Assembly: GCA_013396525.1 (NCBI GenBank)
Contig: VWYX01000776.1
Location: 240,213-304,212, forward strand
Length of the DNA: 64,000 bases
Origin: Chaetorhynchus papuensis
Lineage: Eukaryota > Chordata > Aves > Passeriformes > Rhipiduridae
Direction of reading: 5' to 3'
Part shown: one piece after another, positions 43,131 through 56,117 of the stretch
How the letters are laid out: every line of letters starts with the position of its first letter
Position numbering within the stretch: position 1 is the first letter of the stretch
Translations under genes and position numbers: made by a program
The notes under the pieces: model-generated
The model's input: the letters and a program-made list of their open reading frames with translations, nothing else
Database searches by the model: none
Told to the model about the DNA's origin: nothing

Positions 43131-43988
43131 AAACCAGGTCGCTCCCTGCCCTGGGAGCTCTGGCTGCTCCACACTCTTCCTCCCAAGGCTCAGCAGATCT
43201 TTTGGGCTGCCTGTTGTCCCTCTGGGAGTGCAGAATGCTGGGATTCCTTTCAGTCTTTCGTCCCCGCATCCTCACGGCACCAAAGAATGGGACCTAAGAG
43301 CTGAGCAGGAAATTTCTCGGCACCAACCCCGCAGTTCGGTTTTCAAGGATGGATTCCAACCCCCCAGCAGACTGGTTGTGCAAATGTTGCTGCTAAGCCT
43401 CCACTCTCACCGGGTTTTGGGGTTGTGTGAACACCTGCAAGTGTTTGCAACCAATATTTACAATCACTGAGCAGCTGGAAAGCCCCAAATGCTGATGTCA
43501 GCACATTTTTTGTCAGGGGGATGATCCAAAACTTAGAGCTGATCCAGTGAGCTCTGGCCAGGGGAGCTGCCAAGCTGTTTGTGCAGTATTTTAAAAGCTG
43601 ATTTGCACAACATTTTGATTTGCTGCCGCTGCTGCCTCCCAGGGAAGTCTAATGAAGGGCAAATGATGCAAACCCCATTCCCCAGCCCTGAATGCTCACC
43701 TTGAACTTCAGCAGTGCTCTGGAGCTGTCAAGGGGTTTGAATCCCCATTTTGGTAATTGTTCCCTGGCTTGGAACAAGAAGTTTTAGGCTGCATCCTGGA
43801 CTTGTTGCCTGGTACGTGGTAGAGGTCCTGATGGGTGACTCTGTGCCAGGAAACCCCGTGGCTCAGCCACTTTTGTGTGGTTCCCCTCTTTGCTCCCATC
43901 TTCTCCTTCCTGCCACCTCTCCCTGTAAACTGGAGGTTTTCCCACTCATCAGTTTCATAAAGTGGTTGTGCAAATGCATGGAACTGAG

Positions 43989-44141
43989 GATGCCCCATCC
44001 CTGGAAGTGTGCAGGATCAGGTTGGATGGGGCTTTGAGTAACCTGGTCCGAGGGAAGGTGTCCCTGGCCATGGCAGGGGGAGTGGAACTAAGTGTTCCTG
44101 AAGAACTTCCAAGCCAAACCTTGTGTTCTGTGATTCTGTGA
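43989..44141 (+). mobile_element. CR1 LINE 3' fragment
   Basis: GATGCCCCATCCCTGGAAGT to TTCTGTGATTCTGTGA. Confidence 0.92.
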
Positions 44142-45304
44142 AATCCCATTTCCCACTTCTGACCGATTTAGTGGATTTACAGCTTCATTTCCCTGCCCGT
44201 TCTCCACCCTGCTGCACTCCCCTCGCAGCCCAAGCCATCCTGCTGTGGTGTTGCCTGCTCAGAAGACACTGAGACCCCTCAAGATTCCTCTTTTGCTGCT
44301 TTCCGTGTTCCTGCTCCAAGGCTGGGTGGCTAGGTGGAGCTTCCCCACAATCACAGTCACCCACCTGAGGCTGCAGATCTTGGTGACCCTAATTCCACCT
44401 GATTCCAGTGACCCAGCCTCTGGATTTAACCCCTTGAATCCTGTGACTGAACAGGTACAGAGGCAGGAAACCTGGAGTAATCATCCCATGAGAGCTCCTG
44501 CCTGTTCCTGCAGCCACCTGAGCTTTCAATCCCATCCTGAGCACGCCAAAACTCTTTAAAGGCCACTTAAAATCCATGGGCCATGAAGGGTTGGACTGTA
44601 AAATTGCAATTAGAACAGACAATTATCTGGTGACCGTGTGCTTCCTCAAAGATGGAGCTGTTGAACAGAGCACTTGGAAGAAAGAAAAGAGGAAGAACCC
44701 TTGAGTGTTCATTCATTTGCATTTAGATGGATATTTAAGCTTGTACTATTAACAATGGATTTTTGATTTATTAATCCCAGCCCCTTTGAGTGACTGTGAG
44801 ATTCATGGGTGGCACCTCCGCCTCTCTTTTCTCTTCCTCTTGCCCCCAGCTCCTCATGCCATGAAATAAGAGGGGAGAAGATCAGGGACTAATTTCTGTT
44901 GTGTTGGGTGCTGCGAGTGTGATTAATGAGCTTAGCAAGGGCTGGGCAAATTGAAAGTTGAAATCAGGGAATGATTTGGGATTCTCTGGCTCTCCTCCAA
45001 GGGCATTCATCTGGAGTAATTATTGGCTGCTTAGCCCTGATGAAGTGAAAACCCAGGCAGGATCTGGACTCCTGCTCCCTCTTTGTCCTGCTGGGACAGG
45101 AGAGGAGTCGACAAATGCAGCCATGGATATGTGCTCATGTGCCTGAGCATCACCAGAGTTGTATTTCTCTCCTGCCTTGCCCCTGGTGCACAACAGGGAT
45201 TTTATTTGGCAATGGGAACAGGGAGACAGAGCCAAGGTTTGTTATTGGTGGTGACAGCATCACTTCATGTGTCTTTACACCTCCCTGAAAGGACGTTTTA
45301 TTGA

Positions 45305-45597
45305 GGTTGGGGTCAGTCTCTTCTCCCAGGTAACAGGAGACAGGACAAGAGGAAACTGCCTCAAGTTGTGCCAGTGCAGGTTTAGATTGGATGTTAGGAA
45401 AAAATTCTTCACTGGGAAGGTGTTTGAGCGTTGGGACAGGCTGCCCATGGAAGTGATGGGGTCACCACCCCTGGGAGTGTCCAAAAAATGTGCGGATGTG
45501 GCACCTGGGGATGAGGTTCAGTGGTGAACGTGGCAGTGCTGGGTGAAGAGATGGGCTCGATGATCTTTTCCAGCCTTAACAATTCCATGCTTCTGTG
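45305..45597 (+). mobile_element. CR1 LINE 3' fragment (subfamily ending AACAATTCCATG)
   Basis: GGTCAGTCTCTTCTCCCAGG, GATTGGATGTTAGGAAAAAA, GCGGATGTGGCACC and the end CCTTAACAATTCCATGC. Same subfamily as the copies at 49318, 60965 and 61450. Confidence 0.92.
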
Positions 45598-45777
45598 GCT
45601 GCAGAGGAAGTTGTGGGGCTATTTACTGTTGCAGAGCAGGCCCGCTGACCCATGGGGCTGATGAGTCTGGGTCCAGGCCATCAAAGCTGTGTTTGGGTGT
45701 TTTTGAGTGTGGGATCAGGTAAATGAGGAGGAGTGGTGTGAGATGGAGAGTCACAAACCACAAAGTGTGGGACGTGT

Positions 45778-46070
45778 GACAAGGGCAGGGAGTGATGGGA
45801 CAAGGGGGAATGGCTTTAAAGTGAAATCAGGTAGGTTTAGGTTGGATATTAGGAAGGAATTATTTACTGTGAGGGTGGTGATGGAACCCTGGAGACTCGA
45901 ATGACCAGAGAAGCTGTGGATGTCCCATCTCTGGAAGTGTCCAAGGCCAGGTTGGAGCAACCTGGGATAGTGGAAGGTGTCCCTGCCCATGGCAGGATGG
46001 TGGAATGAGATCTTTAAGATCCCACCAACCCAACCCACCCCACCCCAACCCATTCTGTGATCTTATGAAG
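45778..46070 (+). mobile_element. CR1 LINE 3' fragment
   Basis: GACAAGGGCAGGGAGTGATG to CCCATTCTGTGATCTTATGA; a C/A-rich expansion (CCAACCCACCCCACCCC) sits just before the tail. Confidence 0.92.
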
Positions 46071-46327
46071 TGTCTGGAGAGGCAACTTGGGATCAGGCTG
46101 CCACAGGTGAGCACTAATTGTCCCCTCCTCAGTGACAGCAGGGACCAAGCCACCTGAGGGCTTGTGTTTTAGCCCCTGGTGCAAGAGGGAAAATCAGGCC
46201 ATGCAGGTGTGAAATCCAGCCCCAGACAGACGAAGAGGGAGATCCAGCAGATCTGCATCTCCAGGGGAACCCTCATCCCACAGGGAATGCCTGGCTCCAT
46301 CAAGCGCCTCCTCTGCTCCTCTGTCTC

Positions 46328-46386
46328 ATTATAATAACCAAGCATTATAATAACCAAGCATTATAATAACCAGGCATTACAATAAC
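46328..46386. repeat. 16-bp tandem repeat, about 3.6 copies
   Basis: Unit ATTATAATAACCAAGC; the last copies change to CAGGC and to ATTACAAT. Confidence 0.9.
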
Positions 46387-47530
46387 TGATCTTAAGAGGC
46401 CTTTCCAAACCTTCCAAAATGTTTGCATAAAAGCTTTTCTGCTGTTGGAAGAGAAGGCGCCTTGGGAATCTGAGGTTTTAATAATTCAAGGACACCCTCG
46501 GCTTCCCTTGGGAAAGATCATCTGTTCCAGTAATTAAAGCCTTTCACCTACCTGACTTGGGAAATGCAAACCTGTCTGTTTAGGAAGGTGACCTGTGCGA
46601 GCAAGGTGAGGCTGGGAGAACAAAACAAACACTGCCTCAGCTCTGGGGTGAGCTGAAGTCACTTGGAAACTCGTGGTGTCCTAAAATACAGCTCCCAGAG
46701 GCTGAGGACAGTCCTGCTCATGGGATCTTTTCAGACAGGAACTGAGGGTTGGGGTTTGGGTTGGTCCTGGAGGTGGTCACACAGAGCCACACGCCACAGG
46801 GAGGGTTTTGTAGTGTCAGAGAGAGTTTTTGGGGGGCGTTTTTGTTTGTTTGCTTTATCTGGAACAACTCAGAGGAGCCCCCAAAATATCCTAGAAGGAG
46901 GAATTGTTGGTATAATTTATTCATAGGGTCATTGTACTCTTTGGTGTTTATGGTCCAGCCACCCCATGAATCTTGAAGTGCAGCTGCTTTGCCTGAAATT
47001 CCTGGTTTTTGGGTGGGATATCCAGTGTCTAATCAGCAGAATCCAAAGCTGTCTGAATTCCTGACTGCATGTCCTACAGGATTACACGTCCTTGGAAGGC
47101 ATCACAAGGAGCAGGACACGGTGCGATCTCCATGGGCTTCACCCTACTTGTTGAAAGAAAAAGGCATTAAGTTTTCTTTCCTGTGCTTTTTGGGGCTTTT
47201 TGTGATCCCAGCCTCGCTGTTCTGATTCCCTTTGGAGGGCACGTACAGCTCCCTTTGTTCCTCTACTCCCCACCACCAGAGAAGTGTCACACAGGAGCTG
47301 TCTTATCTCTGACATCCCATGGAATCATTTTGCTCATCACATCAGTTAACCCACCTCTCAGGGCCTGTCTTTTGAAGAAAAGCTTCCTGAAGTCAAGGAA
47401 CAGCTTCTCTTTTCCCCTCTCTGTCACCCAGCGCATTAATGACCCTGCCAGGGCTGTAGATCAGGCAGTCACAGCCTGTCTGTGCTGGCAGAGATAAACG
47501 AGTCCCCCCTGATACAGACTCTTCACAGAC

Positions 47531-48075
47531 CCACAGAATGGTTTGGGTTGAGAGGGACCTGAAAGATCATCCAGTTCCACCTCCCTTCCATGGGCAGGGA
47601 CACCTTCTACTATCCCAGGTTTCTCCAAGCCCCATCCAACCTGGCCTTGGACACTTCCAGGGATGGGGCAGCCACAGCTGCTCTGGGCAACCTGTGCCAG
47701 GCCATCACCACCCTCACAGCCAAGAATTTCTTCCCAAAATCTATTTTAAACCTACCCTTCTTCAGCCTAAAGCCATTCCCCCTTGTCCTGTCACTCCATC
47801 CCTTGTTCCAAGTGCCTCTCCAGCTCTCTTGGAGCCCCTTTAGGCACTGGAAGGGGCTCTAGGGTCTCCTTGAAGCTTTCTTTTTTCTACCCTGAACACC
47901 CCCAGCTCTCCCAGGAGGGGCTCCATCCCCGATTACCTTTGTGGTCTCCTCTGGAATCTCTCCAGCAGCTCCACATCCTTCTGATGTTGGAGGCCTCACA
48001 GCTGGACACAGCCCAGGAAGGGTCTCACAGGAGCAGAGCAGAGGGACAGAATCCCCTCCCTCAACCTGCTGGCCT
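47531..48075 (-). mobile_element. CR1 LINE 3' fragment, reverse, about 545 bp
   Basis: CCACAGAATGGTTTGGGTTG through to CCAGGAGGGGCTCCATCC, CTGGAATCTCTCCAGCAGCT and CACAGCTGGACACAGCCCAG. The longest CR1 copy in the window; it extends into the region just after the reverse-transcriptase ORF. Confidence 0.93.
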
Positions 48076-48170
48076 GTTAAAACCCCAAAGCCCCATGAAA
48101 AACCAGTGCACTGCTCTCCCCTTTGGACCTATTAATAGCATATCACATATTAATTTTATATGAATTATAG

Positions 48171-48186
48171 ATTATATATATATATT
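48171..48186. repeat. (TA)n short repeat
   Basis: About seven TA units in an AT-rich patch. Confidence 0.7.
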
Positions 48187-49317
48187 TCACTGCAACTCCC
48201 CAGCTGTGGGGGAGCAACACTGCCCTTCACATGACCCCATGCAGGGTGTCTGTGCTGCTGTTTGCCAGTCCCCCTGTTCCAGCTCCATCGCCCTTAATCA
48301 GTTTAATTCCCCACATCTTCAGCTGCAAATCCTGCCTTTCCCAGCTGCTCCTGTGGATTGTTGAGGGGATGTCAGCGAGGGAAGAAAGCACCGTGCTTGC
48401 AAAGCCCGGCTACGCAGGGGCATGCAGGGAGGTTAATCTGAATATTCCCATTAGTTCCCCTGTGTTAAACCCAGTTAAAAGTATCCCTTAATCCAGCCTG
48501 TCTGACTGCACTCGCAATGTGCAACCAGGCAGACGGAATTATGGTCCCAGGAGACTTTTTTTCAGCCGTGGATGAGAGCAGACAAAACAGGGTGATGCAG
48601 TGAAACCCAGTCACACCTCCGGAGCCTGAGGATTTACCCCTGCTCAGCCTGGGCTCTGGGGCTGCTGAAAGCACAAAGAAGAACAGATTCCAAGGGGATG
48701 ATGTTTTTCTAGACACCTCCCTTGTTACAAGGAGACCTTTTCCTGGGAGTCATTACCTGGATTCCAGGTGTTGCAGGCAAGACGTGGCCAATTCTGTCAG
48801 CATGAAGCAGCAGAGCACAGGGCTGTGCCCATCCCTGTTTGGGAGAGGAGCTAAACTCCTTCAGCCTTTGCTGAGCTGCTTCCCAGTGGTCAGAACTGTC
48901 CATGGAATTGGGAAAGCAGGTGCTGGCTTACTCTCCAGTGCCTTTCACAGCACAGGATGCAGGAGGAGCTGAGCAGTAGAACTCAGGGCTTCTGCTGCAG
49001 AGCAGGGTTTAATGGCTCTTGACAGAAGGGAAAAGGGGGAGAGCATGGAGGATTCAGAGGCTCTGAATCAAATTCTCCCTTGCTCCCCTCGCAAAGGGGT
49101 CAGGAATATGGTTGGAATAAATGAATTCCCTCTACAGACCTGGCAGAAGCCAGGCACTGACACCTGGAGGATGCTCCCACTGGGAAGGGGCTTCGGGTTC
49201 AGTGACGCAGTTCCCAGCCTCGGCTCAGTGCTGGGGGTGAGAGCTGGAGCCTCATGAGGTTCGGGATGGTTTCTATGTTCACATGTGTTTGTGCTGTGTA
49301 TTCAGAAAAAAAACCCA

Positions 49318-49720
49318 AACAAGCACCAGGAGCAGCTGAGAGAGCTGGGAAAGAGGCTCAGCCTGGAGAAAAGGAGGCTCAGGGGGGACCTTCTGGCTCT
49401 CCACAACTCCCTGACTGGAGGGGGCAGCCAGGCCAGGGTCAGTCTCTTCTCCCAGGTAACAAGAGAGAGGACAAGAGGAAACAGCCTCAAGTCACACCAG
49501 GGAAGGTTTAGACTGGATATTAGGGAAAATTACTTCATGGAAAGAGTGGTCACGCCCAGGAACAGGCAACCCGGGGAGGTGGTTGGGTCACCATCCCTGG
49601 AGGGATTTAAAAGATGCACAGATGTGGCACTTGGGGTTGAGGTTAAGCGGTGAACATGGCAGTGCTGGGTCAAGAGTTGGGCTCGAGGATCTTTTCCAAC
49701 CAACAATTCCACGATTTTGG
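49318..49720 (+). mobile_element. CR1 LINE 3' fragment
   Basis: GAGCTGGGAAAGAGGCTCAG, GGAGAAAAGGAGGCTCAGGG, then the AACAATTCCACGA end. Confidence 0.93.
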
Positions 49721-50588
49721 GGCTGGCTTGTCTCTCCTGCACTCCTGCCAGCTCTCCTGGAGCCACCTTCATGGACATGCCAGGCTGCTGAGGGAAAATC
49801 CAGCTTGACCTCCCAGGTTGCATGAGGGGGACTCGAGGCTATAACAACACAGCCCAGGCATCTGTGTGTGCTGGTGGAGAGCTTTGGATCACAGCTCCAG
49901 GCTTTGAAGTGTGGGGGAAAAAAAGGCAGGCTGGGGAAATCTGCTGCCCGCTTTTGGTGTGCTCCAACTCCAGCGACTCAACAGCCGACAGGGTGCAGCT
50001 TTGAACCAGCTTCAAGGCAGGCTCAGGTGCACGGAGCAGACACGAAGAACGGCACCAGCAGAACGCTCTGCACCCTCTGTGTGTGAAATTCAGAGTGGAG
50101 TCACTTCATCTCCGTGTGCTTCTTTGCTGGATTGATTTTATTCTCTTTAGGAGCACGAGAAAGTCTGTCTGGGTACAGAGCACCACTTCCCAAAATGGTT
50201 CTGTCTCTAAAGCTGCAGATCTTGCCAGGTCTGCAGGAATCCCCTGGAATACTGGCTTTGCTGGGAGCTGAGGGCTCCAGAGCAGACTGTGCATGATTTG
50301 AGGAAGGTGTGTTATGACCACAAGTGTCTCAGGGCCAGGGCTGGACAAAGCCCAGACCATCAGCACTAGGTAGGTGTTTAAGGAGGTGATGTTTGATGTG
50401 TCTTTGTTAAGGACACAAGAAGAAGGTCCCCCATCAGGGTTTTTTGCTCAACTTCCTTGCAAGACTGAGGCAAGTTGAGAAGAACTTCTTAAAATGCCTC
50501 ATTTTTTAATGAATCGATGAACTGCAGGCCAGGAACACAGCAGTACCCGCCACAACCAAAATAAATTTATATTTCTAAGATTTCATGA

Positions 50589-50815
50589 TAGAATCAGAGA
50601 ATGGTTTGACTTGGAAGGGATCTTAAAGATCATCAAGTTCCACCCCCCTGCCATGGGCAGGGACACCTTCCACTATCCCAGGCTGCTCCAAGCCCCATCC
50701 AGCCTGGCCTTGGACACTTCCAGGGATGGGGATCCACAGCTTCTCTGGGCACCCTTTGCCAGGGCCTCCCCACCCTCACAGGGAAGAATTCCTCCCTAAT
50801 GTCTAATTTTATCTA
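50589..50815 (-). mobile_element. CR1 LINE 3' fragment, reverse
   Basis: GATAGAATCAGAGAATGGTT, CCACCCCCCTGCCATGGGCA, GGAAGAATTCCTCCCTAA. Confidence 0.93.
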
Positions 50816-52049
50816 TCTTGTCCATTCCAGTCCCAGGCACCTCACTCCCATGATGGGATTCCATGGGAAATGGTCAGGGTGCAGGTTCTCGTGTCCATGC
50901 CACTGCTCCAAGGGGATGGACTGGCAGGATGGGCAAGACAGGATGGACTGGTAGGAGACTGGACAAGGGAGGACTGATGGATGTGGTGGAAAAGGTTCAA
51001 GAACTGGCACACTGTGAGTAAGAATGGGGAAAGTTTGCCCTTATTTTAAAGAGGAGGAAACGACTTGTGTTCATTTTCACCTGACTGCTTGCGCACTGCA
51101 CCAGAAGATGAAATGTTCTGCTAAAAAAGCAGCAAAAAGAGGCCACAGTGCCCAGGATGCAGCCCTCGTCTAATGATGAACTTTCTGTGTGTCTGGGCAA
51201 ATCAGTGTAAGCGTCGTGCCTCAGTTTTCCCTGAGCCTGCTGTGCCAAATAACATCAGACAGCTCCTCGAAATGTCAGGAAATCCGGGAGCGAGGAGCTC
51301 CTTTTAGTGAGCAAAACTAAGTATTCCTATTTATCACTGACAACTGGTTATCTAAAGGTGAGCTTGATGGTCAGTCTGGTCACCCAGAGGAGCTCCCATC
51401 GTGTTTTTTGTTTTGTGAAGGCAGCAGGGAGCGTCACCAGGTGAATTTCAGTCTTCACGAGGTGGAATGAGGAGACTCGGGGCCATTGCTGCGAGGTCGC
51501 TCACGTGAGGGCATGAGACACCAACCTGTGCATCCCACCTGAGCTCTCCGTGGCCTCTCAGCCCCATGGCAGAGAGGATTAGGAAATCCATGGAATATCC
51601 AGCCTGCTCTGACAGCCAGCTCAATGTGGAGCAGGACAGAGTCTCCCTGTGGCCCTCCTGGAAGGTGATGAGCCAAACTCCCAGAGAGGACAAATCCTCT
51701 GTGCCCTGACCCTCAGATTTATTTGGATGCACTTTAACCCTCATCCAGAAAAGTAACGGATGCAGCGAGGTCAGTAAGCCAAATTTCATGGAATAGAACC
51801 ATTTTCAGACTTGTCAAAGGCTCTTCCCAGGGCTTTGCAAATGCTTTAATTCAATTACAGCGCTGACCAGTTGAAAGATGTGTGTTCATCTCCCAGAGCT
51901 CCCTTCTGCTTCAGGCCAGAGCTGCGTCTCCAGGGGGTTTAATGCGAATGTGGAATGTTGGTGGGATGTTGGTGGGATGTCAGGAGGGGATTTGCTGCTT
52001 GACTCTGAGGGAATAAATTCACTCTCTGCCAGAGCCTGGTGCATGGCAG

Positions 52050-52238
52050 GGTGAGGGTGGTGGGGCACAGGGTGCCCAGAGAAGCTGTGGCTGCCCCATC
52101 CCCGGAAGTGTCCAAGGCCAGGTTGGACAGGGCTTGGAGCAACCTGGGATAGTGGAAGGTGTCCCTGCCCACGACAGGAGGTTGGAACCTGATGATCTTG
52201 AAGGTCCCTTCCAACCCAAACCATTTTGTGATTTTATG
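52050..52238 (+). mobile_element. CR1 LINE 3' fragment
   Basis: TGCCCAGAGAAGCTGTGGCT to CCATTTTGTGATTTTATG. Confidence 0.92.
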
Positions 52239-53204
52239 CGGGTGGACCAAATCCTGACCCAGCAAGAACCTCGATCCTCCCAGGTTTGAGGAGAGCCTTT
52301 CTTGCTGCTGAGGATGGAAGTACAGGCAGCACAAGGGGTGGGAAGCACACCAGTCCCCCTCATTTTTTGGGTGATGGATCCAATCCACCGCCAGCCAGCC
52401 AAGGAGACAAAAATGGGAAGGGTCATAATTGCACTGATGAGTGATGGGCTGTCCCCAGAACCCAAACTGTGTCATTTGCAGGTGGGGAAGGAGAAACCTG
52501 GGGAAGGAGAAATCCAGGGAATGATTTATCCACTGTCACCCAGGAGGAGCAGAGCAGAGCCACAACTCAGCTCTCCTGCCCTCTCTCACGGCTCTGCTCG
52601 TGGCTCTGAGTAAAAGTTAACTGTGGCCTGTACTGGGAGAAGAGGAGCCCAGAGGAGCTGGGATCCAGGAGAATGCCATTCATTTCAAGCTGTGGTTATT
52701 ATTTATTTAATGGTGCACAGAGCTCACCTGTCAAATCTGAAGGAATGCCGAGCATCCTTCAAACCTCAGCAAGGCTCCTGACAGCTTCAAGGGCGCTGCA
52801 CAGGGTCATCCCAGGGATTATCAACATCCATGTGGTTTTTTTACCCCTAATCTGAGTCTGGAGCCTGGGCAAAGGGATGCTGCGGGTTTTTTCAAGGTAT
52901 CATTGGCTTTGATCTTCCATGCACAAGTTGAAGGTGCAGTGATGCATCGCTGCTGCTGGGAATTGTGTTCAGATGGATCCTTTCCAGTCCTGGTATCCCA
53001 TGTATTGGTCCAAACAGTGCTGGAGACTTTCCTGACATTTACCAGCACGTTCCAAGGGCCTTGTACCTCTGCCGCTGAAGAATGACTTTTTCCACCCAGG
53101 GTCTTGCAAGAATATCGGACACAGGGAGCTCCTTCTGCTCCCCTCGTGTTGTTCCACGTGCGGAAGCTCTGGAGACAACTTCTTTCTTGAAGCTGCCTGG
53201 ATTG

Positions 53205-53303
53205 TAGGCATGGAATGGGATGGAATAGAATGGGATGGGATGGAAGAGATGGAATAGAATAGAATAGAATAGAATAGAATAGAATAGAATAGAATAGAAT
53301 AGG
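53205..53303. repeat. (GAATA)n / GGGAT array at the tail of a CR1 copy
   Basis: Degenerate GGAAT/GGGAT units up to about 53250, then about ten pure AGAAT units. Directly adjoins the 3' end of the reverse CR1 copy at 53304. Confidence 0.93.
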
Positions 53304-53510
53304 AGTCTTCAGTTAAAAGGGACTTAAAACAATCATCAACTCCAACTGCCCGACCAGTTCAGGGCTGTCCAAAAGTTATTAAGAGGGTTTTCCAAATCCC
53401 TCTCAAACACTGACAGGTGTGGGCCACTGGCCACCTCTCTGGGAAGCCTTTTCCAATGTTTGCCTACCCTCTGTGTAAAGAAATGCTTCCTAAAATCCAG
53501 ACTGAAGTGC
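53304..53510 (-). mobile_element. CR1 LINE 3' fragment, reverse, with expanded tail
   Basis: CAGTTAAAAGGGACTTAAAA, CCAACTGCCCGACCAGTTCA, CTCTGGGAAGCCTTTTCC. Subfamily shared with the copy at 55976. Confidence 0.88.
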
Positions 53511-53938
53511 TGGCGAGGCGCATTCCACCACGGCGTTCCCAGGAATATCCTGTTTGCGGGACAAAAATGGGTTTGGACTTTTTTTTTCCAGGTAGCTATA
53601 AAAAGAACTCCCCCTCTCCACCCCCGCTTCTGTGTTTGTCTCCACTCAGGCATCAGCAGCTCACAAGTGTTGTTAGAAACGGTATCACAGCACCGGGCAC
53701 TTCCCTGCTTCCCAGCTCACTCCTACCCAGCTCGTTCAGTTTACAAGTGCAAAAGATGCTGTTGCTAATTGCCAGCTCTGCCAGCTCCTCCTGGGACCTG
53801 GGAGGCAGCTGAGGTTGTCCTGCCTGGTCTCTCTCCAGTCTCTGCAGCCTGTGAACCAGGACTTACATGACTCCTATTGCTGTCATGCCCGAGCATTTCA
53901 CAGCTTTCGATGTGCTGTTATCGCAACTGGAGCTGAAC

Positions 53939-53961
53939 AAAAAAAAAAAAAAAAAAAAAAA
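53939..53961. repeat. (A)23 homopolymer
   Basis: About 23 consecutive A; no retrocopy body was recognised upstream of it. Confidence 0.9.
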
Positions 53962-55803
53962 TCTCCTTTTCTAGGTCACTTACAGCTCTGAATTTTCTTT
54001 TACATTTGCCTTCACCCAGATTAGTGTTTTTGGAGGGTTTAGGAGGACGCAGTGTTGGTCCAATGACAAGTGTCACTTTGCTTTGGAGGCTTTCAAGGGG
54101 TGAGACGTCTTCAAAATGCAGCAGAACTGACAGGAACTCTCAGAACATTTTCTGCTGCTCTGAAGCAGGAGCGACATGGGGACCTGCTCTCAGGTCCCCT
54201 GAACAAGGAGCATTTATTTTTGTCCTCCTGGCCTCCCTCCCTCCCCAGAAAAGCTTTCAAAAGAGGTGGCCTGGGAGCCCCCAGCTTGGGAGCGGTGCTC
54301 CTTCACTCTGACACCGCTTGTCATCTCGGGAAAGAAAGGAAGATCAAACAGGAGGATGGAGTAGGAGCTGTCACATCCACTGTACTTTTCCTGCTCAATT
54401 CTGCTACCCTTGGGCAGGTGAAGGCTGGGACCAGCAGCTTCATCCCTTTGGTCCTAACCTACCTGTCTGCTCACTGCTCAGCCTGTGTGGATGACCTTGA
54501 TTCGCGAGGCAGCAGCGTTGGCAGGGACATTTCAGAGGGCTTGGGGAGAAAACAGCCAGATTTACACTTCAGCACTGTGGTTTACAAACTTTGCTTCCTT
54601 TTGGGACCCCTGAGTGTCAAATTAAATGTTCTGATCAACTTTCTCCACGCACTTGGACCCCCTTTGACTTCCAGACTCTCTTGACTCTCTCTCCAGCTTG
54701 TTCTGCTTCCTTGGTGGCTCCAGAAAGTTTCTTCTCTGCAAAATCTTCACTGTTTATTCCTTTATTCCTTATTCCGATGCTTATCTGCTTCTCTTCTCTG
54801 GACATTCCCCTCCACCCACCTTTCCAGCTGGGATGGAAGGAGCTGCAGCAGCAGGAATCTCCCCTTTCCCACTCTCTGCAATCTGATCTCCTCCTTTGGA
54901 GACTCCCGGCTCCAGGTGCCAGCTCGGCTTTCAGAGAAAGCACCCTGGCAATGAGCAGTCCTGAACCAGAGGATAAAAGCTTCCTCCTGCTGGGATTCTG
55001 CATTTCATCTGTGCTGGTGATACTGGCTGGCTTTATCCCCGTGCTCCCTGCCTCCCCTGGGCCCTGGGAAAGAGAGTGCCAGGAGGGCTGAGTGCATTCA
55101 GTTGTTATTGGCTTAATCCATGAGATATCAGTGAGTCCCAGGGGAACTTCTGAATTTCCCAGCTTGGGAGCTGTAGACCCGATCCTGCCCCCTGCATCAC
55201 AAACCTTCGAGTGGCAGGAGCTGGTTCTCCCTCTGGAAGGGCATTGAAACACGGAAGCAGAGCCCAGGGAATCTGCTCAGGTCTGCAGGAGGTGCAGAGG
55301 CAGGGCTGGAGTGATCGCCCTGCCAAGGGAGGAGGCAGAGATAGATGTGTTTGGCACTGGTTTATGTGCATTTTATTGCTGGGCAGGTTGAGGCAGGGGA
55401 GTGGATGGGCAGGAAATAAAGGACATTTCACCCCTAGGACTGTGCCTGCTGCTGCACCATCAGCGTTCCTGCAAGAAAGGCCACTCCCGGTGCTGCAAAT
55501 CCCAGACAGGACAGCAGAGACATTTCTCAGTAAAAATTGCTTCAGCCAGCACAGTCATCACTGGTGCTGCCTGGTAATTGGCAGGTATTTAATTAGCTGA
55601 GGAATATTCCGCATCTTCCCACTAAGTGGGAAGTCAGGAAGTCCCTTTGGGATGAATGCTCTCCCAGACCTGTCACTGCACCTCAGCTGAGCCTCAGCAC
55701 ATGAAGCACAGCAGGCAGCTGAGTGCGGGTTCGCACAGATGCTGCAACATCTGTCCAGTTTGGGCAAGGTGGGTGGCTGAAGGTAGGGGTGTCACTGAAA
55801 GTG

Positions 55804-55975
55804 GGAATGGAGTGGAGGGGAATGGAATGGAATGGAATGGAATGGAATGGAATGGAATGGAATGGAATGGAATGGAAAGGAGTGGAGTGGAATGAAATTA
55901 GAATAGAATAGAATAGAATAGAATAGAATAGAATAGAATAGAATAGAATAGAATAGAATAGAATAGAATAGAATA
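55804..55975. repeat. (GGAAT)n followed by (AGAAT)n array
   Basis: About twelve GGAAT units (to about 55873), a short degenerate bridge, then about fifteen pure AGAAT units up to the CR1 tail. Confidence 0.95.
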
Positions 55976-56116
55976 TTTCAGTTGGAAAGTACCCACAATT
56001 ATCATCTAGTCCGACTGCTTGACTAATTCAGGGCTGGCCGTCAGTTAAACCATGTTGTAAAAGGCATTGTACAAATGCCTCTTAAACACTGACAGGTTTG
56101 GGGCATCAATCACCTC
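55976..56116 (-). mobile_element. CR1 LINE 3' fragment, reverse, broken at an N
   Basis: CAGTTGGAAAGTACCCACAA, CCGACTGCTTGACTAATTCA, CACTGACAGGTTTGGGGC. The match stops exactly at the ambiguous base 56117. Confidence 0.88.
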
Positions 56117-56117
56117 N
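56117..56117. other. Single N (ambiguous base or collapsed gap)
   Basis: The only N in the window. CR1 sequence stops on its left and unrelated sequence starts on its right, which is what a gap join looks like. Confidence 0.7.

Noticed and set aside
53939..53961. Poly-A run as the tail of a processed pseudogene
   Set aside because: No gene-like body or target duplication was seen upstream; treated as a simple homopolymer.
54070..54684. Open frame of 204 codons on the + strand
   Set aside because: No recognisable domain or motif, no CpG or codon signal, and it overlaps other open frames; chance in GC-moderate intron.
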